Origin: an uncultured Planctomycetaceae bacterium
GTDB lineage: Bacteria > Planctomycetota > Planctomycetia > Pirellulales > Pirellulaceae
Assembly (NCBI GenBank): GCA_937967755.1
Contig: CALBTA010000304.1
Coordinates: 1-5,774, forward strand
DNA: 5,774 bases
Reading direction: 5' to 3'
Below the pieces are notes generated by a model, which had not been told where the DNA came from, did not search any database, and saw nothing but the letters and a program-made list of their open reading frames with translations. Shown piece by piece: positions 1 to 4,073 of this stretch; position 1 is the stretch's first letter, and each line of letters starts with the position of its first letter. The position numbers and the translations under genes are program-made.

Positions 1-1
1 C

Positions 2-1003
2 CTGCACGAGAAAACACAAGGCGATCGCGAGAAGGCGATGGTCGAGTTGAACAACTTGGCCAAGCAGATCAAGGACCGCAAGCAACTGCTGAAGGACGCC
101 GACGAAATTAAGAAGCAGATGAACAACCTGAAAGACCTTCAGCAAGGCCCAGCCGACAAATTGGGCAGCGCGCTGAAGGAAGGTGATTTCGACAAAGCCG
201 GCGATGAACTGAAGAAGCTGGCCGAGAAGATCAAAGAGGGCGGGCTGAACGACGAGGAGAAAGAACAGCTCCAAAAGCAAATGCAGCAAATGCAACAGAA
301 GCTGCAACAGTTGGCCGACGCGCACGAACAGGCCAAGCAGGATCTGCAAGAGCAAATCGAAAAAGCCCAACAGCAAGGCGATCTGGCCAAAGCAGGCGAG
401 TTGCAGCAAAAGCTGGAACAACTGCAGCAGCAGCAACCGGCGATGGATAAGATGCAGCAAATGGCGAACCAACTCGGACAGGCCGCCCAGCAGATGCAAG
501 AGGGCAATCAGCAAGCCGCCGCCGATCAACTGGCCCAGATGCAGCAACAGCTTGACGAACTGCAACAGATGGAAGACGAGTTAGAGATGTTGGAAGAGGC
601 GATGGAGCAAATCGCCGACGCCAAAGATGCCATGAACTGCAAGCAGTGCGAAGGCGAAGGCTGCCAGCAGTGCCAAGGCCAAGGCTTCGGCCAAGGGCAA
701 GGCAAGGGCGACAAGCCCGGCCAGGGAATGGGCGAGGGCCAAGGCCAGGGCGAACGCCCCGAAGAGGAGCACGATACCGACAGCTATGATTCGCAGGTCC
801 GCGGCAAAGTTGGCCCCGGTCAGGCGTATGTCGTCGGCAAGACCGGCGGGGCGAACAAAGCGGGCGATGTGCGTGAGGCAATCAAAGACACGATTCACTC
901 CGCCGCGGAAGGAACCGCCGACCCGCTCACCAACGAACGCCTGCCCCGCAGCCAACGCGACCACGTGAAGGAATACTACGACGCGCTAAGGGATGGAAAG
1001 TAG
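2..1003 (+). CDS. Gln-rich coiled-coil protein with double CxxCxGxG motif, 5'-partial
   Basis: Function unknown. The frame stays open from the left edge (reading LHEKTQGDREKA before the first ATG at 38), so the gene probably starts upstream and that ATG is internal. Numbering from that Met, residues 1-195 are an almost unbroken charged and Gln-rich helix, expected to form a coiled coil. Within it three degenerate copies of a G(D/N)xxxA repeat start at residues 49, 114 and 156. Residues 201-216 hold two adjacent CxxCxGxG motifs (Cys 201, 204, 209, 212), like half of a DnaJ zinc-binding domain. A Gly/Gln-rich linker follows (about 214-240), then an acidic patch and a conserved-looking C-terminal segment (about 252-319) ending near DHVKEYYDALRDG. 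No signal peptide or membrane segment is visible in this part. I recall similar C-termini in planctomycete proteins encoded near MoxR/DUF58/VWA clusters, but that context is outside the window. The stop is TAG at 1001-1003. The coding call is strong; the function is open. Confidence 0.85.
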   Translation: MHEKTQGDREKAMVELNNLAKQIKDRKQLLKDADEIKKQMNNLKDLQQGPADKLGSALKEGDFDKAGDELKKLAEKIKEGGLNDEEKEQLQKQMQQMQQKLQQLADAHEQAKQDLQEQIEKAQQQGDLAKAGELQQKLEQLQQQQPAMDKMQQMANQLGQAAQQMQEGNQQAAADQLAQMQQQLDELQQMEDELEMLEEAMEQIADAKDAMNCKQCEGEGCQQCQGQGFGQGQGKGDKPGQGMGEGQGQGERPEEEHDTDSYDSQVRGKVGPGQAYVVGKTGGANKAGDVREAIKDTIHSAAEGTADPLTNERLPRSQRDHVKEYYDALRDGK

Positions 1004-1004
1004 A

Positions 1005-1067
1005 TAGTCGCTTTTCGCTCCGCGAAAAGCCGTTGTCCGCGGAGCGAACAACGACAATCGCCGACTA
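1005..1067. repeat. Nested inverted-repeat element between convergent genes
   Basis: This 63-base element fills the gap between the two convergent genes. Outer arms TAGTCG (1005-1010) and CGACTA (1062-1067) are perfect inverted repeats. Inside are two hairpins: CTTTTCGC (1011-1018) with GCGAAAAG (1022-1029) around a 3-base loop, and CGTTGT (1031-1036) with ACAACG (1048-1053). An alternative, longer 11-bp stem pairs TTCGCTCCGCG (1014-1024) with CGCGGAGCGAA (1038-1048) and excludes both. The element begins one base after the left gene's stop, and its right arm contains the tyrA stop codon (CTA at 1065-1067 on this strand). No clean T-tract follows either hairpin, so it is not a textbook intrinsic terminator, though it could end or protect both transcripts. 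The composition resembles dispersed REP-like TTCGCTCCGCGAA hairpins that I believe are common in planctomycete genomes; that is recollection, not a search. Confidence 0.7.
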
Positions 1068-1919
1068 CCTTGAGTCACGGCGCTGCTTGCCGTTTTCGAG
1101 CAACTGCTCAAGTGCCGGTCCATTGCTCTCGGCAATCGCGTCTCTAAACCCGTTGAGTTTCGACTGAAATTCATCCAGCGCCGCCAGTGTGTTTTGTTGA
1201 TTATCCAGCAATATCTGCCGCCAAAGCTGTGGGTCGGCGGCGGCGATGCGGGTGGTGTCTAGCCAACCGCCGGCGACCAATGGCAGTTGATCTTCGGCCG
1301 TCGCGGCAGCGAGCGCCGAGGCGACAACGTGCGGAAGGTGACTGGTGCAAGCGAGCGCCGCATCGTGATCCGCCGGCGTCATCTGTTCGACGTTCATGCC
1401 AATCGATTGCCAGAATTCGATGATCGCCTGGCAGTCTTCGGCTCGCGTGGCAGATGTTGGTGTCACCACACAGGTTCGGCCCAGAAATAAATCGGCCTCT
1501 CCATTTTCACACCCGGTTTTTTCGCTGCCAGCCAACGGGTGGCTGCCCACGAAGCTCACATTCTCTGAGGGTGTTGCTTTCTCAACTTCCCGAACGATGG
1601 CTTCCTTAGTGCTGCCCGCATCGGTGATCAGAGCGCCTTCGCGGCACGCCTGCCCGGCGGCCAGAACATGCGAGACGATTTTGTCGACGGGCGTACAGAT
1701 CACCACCAGATGGGCTTCGGCAACACCCGTGCTGACATCGGTCACGCCTTCATCAATCGCGCCGCAGCCGATTGCCAGATCGAGGCTCGCCTGCCGCCGC
1801 CCCACGCCGATGATTCGCCTGGCAAGCCCGCGCTTCTTCAGCGCCAGCCCGATGGAGCCGCCGATCAAACCAACCCCAACGATGGTGATCGTATCCCATT
1901 TCGGTTGGTTCGTTGGCAT
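1065..1919 (-). CDS. tyrA: Prephenate/arogenate dehydrogenase (TyrA family)
   Basis: A 284-residue cytoplasmic enzyme of tyrosine biosynthesis. The family oxidatively decarboxylates prephenate to 4-hydroxyphenylpyruvate, or arogenate to tyrosine, using NAD(P)+. The N-terminal Rossmann fold shows the dinucleotide loop GVGLIGGSIG (residues 15-24), then CTPVD (75-79) and TDAGSTK (99-105). The substrate motif GSHPLAGSE (125-133) supplies the His (127) that contacts the prephenate hydroxyl in characterised TyrA proteins. The helical C-terminal domain has ADHD (183-186), SHLPH (193-197) and WLDTTRIAAADP (219-230), whose Arg 224 is in the usual substrate-binding position. There is no room for a C-terminal ACT domain or a fused chorismate mutase, so this is the short monofunctional form. 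Arg 41-Arg 42 after the second beta strand hint at NADP+ use (inference). The start is ATG at 1917-1919, with a weak AGGG (1926-1929) six bases upstream. It is divergent from the gspF-like gene. Whether it prefers prephenate or arogenate cannot be read from sequence. Confidence 0.95.
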   Translation of the reverse strand: MPTNQPKWDTITIVGVGLIGGSIGLALKKRGLARRIIGVGRRQASLDLAIGCGAIDEGVTDVSTGVAEAHLVVICTPVDKIVSHVLAAGQACREGALITDAGSTKEAIVREVEKATPSENVSFVGSHPLAGSEKTGCENGEADLFLGRTCVVTPTSATRAEDCQAIIEFWQSIGMNVEQMTPADHDAALACTSHLPHVVASALAAATAEDQLPLVAGGWLDTTRIAAADPQLWRQILLDNQQNTLAALDEFQSKLNGFRDAIAESNGPALEQLLENGKQRRDSR

Positions 1920-1994
1920 GGCGCGCCCTGGCTGAATTCACGGTAGAATAGGCATTGTAACACAACAACGTACTCACTGAATCGGTAAACCTTC
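1920..1994. promoter_or_regulatory. Divergent intergenic region, probable promoters for tyrA and gspF-like gene
   Basis: These 75 bases are the only space between two divergently read starts, so they must hold the promoter of at least one of them unless promoters lie inside coding DNA. The region is more AT-rich than its surroundings. On the minus strand TACAAT (1954-1959) differs from the -10 consensus by one base; on the plus strand TAGAAT (1944-1949) also differs by one. Neither has a convincing -35 box at 16-18 bases, so both are candidates only. If both were used, the two start sites would overlap and could compete. No operator palindrome or riboswitch fold was recognised. Confidence 0.35.
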
Positions 1995-3050
1995 GTGTTC
2001 TCCTCTCGCATCAACACGACGCAGCTTGCGCGGTACTGCCGCCGGGTCGGTACGTCGCTGGAAGCAGGGCTGGAAGTTCGCCGGGTGATGGAGCGTGAAT
2101 CGCAACGGGCGTCGTGGCGGGCGAAGCGGCCGATGGATGCGATGTTGCACGAAGTCGCCGCAGGCAACAGCATGGCCGTCGCGTTCGCCGCGACCGATGG
2201 CTACTTCCCGCCGCTGGTACACGGCATGGTCAACGTTGGCGAGCAGTCAGGCAAGCTAGATCAGGCATTTCTGCGAATGGCCGAGCATTACGAACGGCAA
2301 ATCGGTTTGCGGCGGACGTTCATGCTTGGCATCCTCTGGCCGATGATTCAACTGACGGCCGCGCTGCTGGTGGTCGGGTTTCTGATTTGGATCATGGGCG
2401 TCCTCGGCGAGTCGGCCAAAGATGTGAACGGCGATCCGGTTGATTTTCTCGGGCTGGGGCTACGCGGAAATCACGGCCTGATGATTTACGTGCTGATTCT
2501 GATCAGCCTTGCCATCATCGGCATGCTGCTTTACAAAGCGGCGACCGCCGGGGTGGCCGCCTTCCGCCCGCTGCAAAAGATCTTCATGTCGCTGCCGATG
2601 GTTGGCACCAGCTTCCGCACGCTGGCGCTGGCCCGCATGGCTTGGACGCTATCAGTGACCACCAACACCAGCATGGATACCATCGCCGCGATCACGCTGG
2701 CGATTCGCAACGCCCAGAACGTTGTGTTTACCGGAACGATCGACACGGTAGCCAAGGTCATCCGCCAAGGACAGCCGATGGCCCAGGCTCTGCGCATTGC
2801 CGGTGAATACCCGGCTGATTTTGTCGACGCCGTGGAAGTCGGCGAGGACACGGGGCAACTCAGCGAAGCGATGGACCGGCTTTCCCGTCAGTATGAAGAC
2901 AAGGCCAAAGCCGCGCTGTCCGCCTTGGCGGTGCTGGCCGGCTTCGCAGTCTGGGGGCTGGTCGCCCTGCTGATCATCGTCCTCATCCTTCGCCTGGCCC
3001 TCTGGTACGTCGGCCAAATCAACAGCCTAATCGACGGCACGATGGTTTGA
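1995..3050 (+). CDS. Type II secretion system F family inner-membrane protein
   Basis: A 351-residue member of the GspF/PilC family, the polytopic inner-membrane platform of type II secretion and type IV pilus machines, which family members use to couple the cytoplasmic ATPase to pseudopilus assembly. Two T2SSF domains are visible, about residues 8-135 and 205-335. Each carries the family signature: VGEQSGKLDQAF (81-92) with a following AEHYERQ, and VGEDTGQLSEAM (282-293) with RQYEDKA. Three hydrophobic segments fit the known topology: about 112-137, 161-180 and 312-339. At 351 residues it is shorter than typical GspF/PilC (about 400), mainly because the N-terminal cytoplasmic leader is missing. 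The start is GTG at 1995, the first start codon after an in-frame TAA (1986-1988); the CRRVGTSLEAGL segment typical of the family begin lies just inside, so a later start would damage the domain. No clear Shine-Dalgarno is seen. No GspE, GspG or other secretion gene adjoins it, so which machine it serves is unknown. Confidence 0.92.
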   Translation: MFSSRINTTQLARYCRRVGTSLEAGLEVRRVMERESQRASWRAKRPMDAMLHEVAAGNSMAVAFAATDGYFPPLVHGMVNVGEQSGKLDQAFLRMAEHYERQIGLRRTFMLGILWPMIQLTAALLVVGFLIWIMGVLGESAKDVNGDPVDFLGLGLRGNHGLMIYVLILISLAIIGMLLYKAATAGVAAFRPLQKIFMSLPMVGTSFRTLALARMAWTLSVTTNTSMDTIAAITLAIRNAQNVVFTGTIDTVAKVIRQGQPMAQALRIAGEYPADFVDAVEVGEDTGQLSEAMDRLSRQYEDKAKAALSALAVLAGFAVWGLVALLIIVLILRLALWYVGQINSLIDGTMV

Positions 3051-3107
3051 GCGCGAAGGCACATCGCCGGAAGCAATCGAACGAACTCAGCGGTCGGCAG
3101 CGGCGGG

Positions 3108-3953
3108 TCACTCTTCCTCAGCTGGTTCTGCTTTCAAGTATTCAAGCTCGACAAGAAACTCGTCCATTCGGGCTGTCGTTCTGCGAAGCCAGGGCTGGCG
3201 GTTGAAGAATCCGTGACCTTGGCCCTCGGCGACGTAGAGTTGGGCGGTCGCGCCTACCTTCTCGGCGGCCGCCACGTAATCCTTGCCATGTTTGTACAAC
3301 CGGTCTTTATCGCCGAAAAGAATCAGCGTGGGCGGGGTCTCCTTGTTAACGTGCAGCGTGGGCGAAATGGCGCGCCCCAATTTCTCATCACCATCGATCC
3401 TCACCATCAATGATTCATAGCCTGTGAATTGAAGCACGGGGTTGAACAGCACCATCGAGTTGGGTTGTGAGGAAGCTTCTACGTCTTCGCCTTCTGCTTC
3501 TAGCCCTGGTGTCGTAACGGTACAAGCCGCGATGTGCCCACCTGCCGACCCACCGCTGGCAACGATTCGTTCGGGGTCGATGCCCAACTCGCCCGCGTGT
3601 TGCCGCACCCAGCGGATCGCGCTTTTGGCATCCTCAACACAAGCGTCGGGGGTGACGCGGTGGCGCGACTTGACCCGGTAGTCGGCCCGCACAGCAACCA
3701 TCCCGCGCGAAGCCAGATGGTTTGCTTGAGGCTCGAACTGTTTGACCGATCCCGAGTTCCATCCGCCGCCGAAGAAGAACACGATGGCAGGCCGGGTATC
3801 GTCCGCTTGCCAGTTGGGCGGATAGTGGACATGCAATTTCAGCTCGCCCTGCGGTGTGGTCTTGTAGGTGAACGTCTTTTCCTCCGCCAGCGAAGCACTG
3901 TAGGCAGACACGACGGCGGCGAAAGAAACCAATGCAGTGGCGCGGGAAGTCAT
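3108..3953 (-). CDS. Secreted alpha/beta-hydrolase, esterase/lipase-like
   Basis: A predicted exported serine hydrolase of the alpha/beta-hydrolase_3/BD-FAE-like group, probably an esterase acting outside the cytoplasm; substrate unknown. From the chosen Met it has 281 residues. Residues 1-25 look like a Sec signal peptide (MTSR, a hydrophobic stretch, cleavage near SLA-EE). The oxyanion segment is FFFGGGW (59-65), with Phe where HSL-type esterases have His of HGGG. The nucleophile elbow is GGSAG with Ser 136; the probable acid is Asp 217 in FGDKDRL and the base is His 247 in GQGHGF. The order and spacing complete a catalytic triad. The frame could be opened earlier, at a TTG (3966-3968) or ATG (3957-3959), but GGAGG (3962-3966 on the complement) lies eight bases before the ATG at 3951-3953 and only two before the other ATG, so that start is preferred. 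The tail EPAEEE is acidic. It is convergent with the gspF-like gene (57-base gap, no clear terminator). The family is common in Planctomycetes, often near sulfatases or glycoside-degrading genes, but no such neighbour is present. Confidence 0.88.
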   Translation of the reverse strand: MTSRATALVSFAAVVSAYSASLAEEKTFTYKTTPQGELKLHVHYPPNWQADDTRPAIVFFFGGGWNSGSVKQFEPQANHLASRGMVAVRADYRVKSRHRVTPDACVEDAKSAIRWVRQHAGELGIDPERIVASGGSAGGHIAACTVTTPGLEAEGEDVEASSQPNSMVLFNPVLQFTGYESLMVRIDGDEKLGRAISPTLHVNKETPPTLILFGDKDRLYKHGKDYVAAAEKVGATAQLYVAEGQGHGFFNRQPWLRRTTARMDEFLVELEYLKAEPAEEE

Positions 3954-3961
3954 AGACATTG

Positions 3962-3966
3962 CCTCC
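3962..3966 (-). promoter_or_regulatory. Ribosome binding site deciding the esterase start
   Basis: The complement reads GGAGG, a strong Shine-Dalgarno core. It stands eight bases before the ATG at 3951-3953 and two before the ATG at 3957-3959, and it overlaps the codons that would follow the upstream TTG at 3966-3968. The spacing favours the innermost ATG, which also gives the most typical signal peptide. Confidence 0.7.
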
Positions 3967-4073
3967 AAGGAAGCGATGGAACGCGGGGTTGAGACTACCC
4001 GTATTTAACCACAGCAGCAGGGCTACGTTCCGCCAGTTGCGAAAGAATTCCGGCAGCGGGGTACCCGGGGCGT

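Noticed and set aside
139..507. Cys/Ser-rich minus-strand frame that could look like a small cysteine-rich protein
   Set aside because: The Cys and Ser codons arise from reading CAG/CAA/GAA-type Gln/Glu codons on the opposite strand; this is a composition artefact.
677..757. Apparent tandem repeat of GGCCAAGGC-like units
   Set aside because: It encodes the Gly/Gln-rich linker of the coiled-coil protein and is irregular, so low-complexity coding sequence explains it better than a separate repeat element.
231..881. A 216-codon minus-strand open frame opposite the coiled-coil gene
   Set aside because: Its Arg/Pro/Ala-rich translation is the reverse reading of Gln/Lys/Glu-rich codons; no motif and no ribosome site.
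1396..1935. A 179-codon plus-strand open frame
   Set aside because: Antisense to tyrA, with Arg/Pro/Ser-rich shadow composition and no recognisable motif.
3051..3107. Possible bidirectional terminator between convergent gspF-like and esterase genes
   Set aside because: Only short, interrupted GC pairings and no T-tract on either strand; nothing firm enough to annotate.
4003..4008. TTAAAT on the minus strand as a possible -10 box for the esterase
   Set aside because: No matching -35 hexamer at usable spacing, and the sequence is a weak match on its own.
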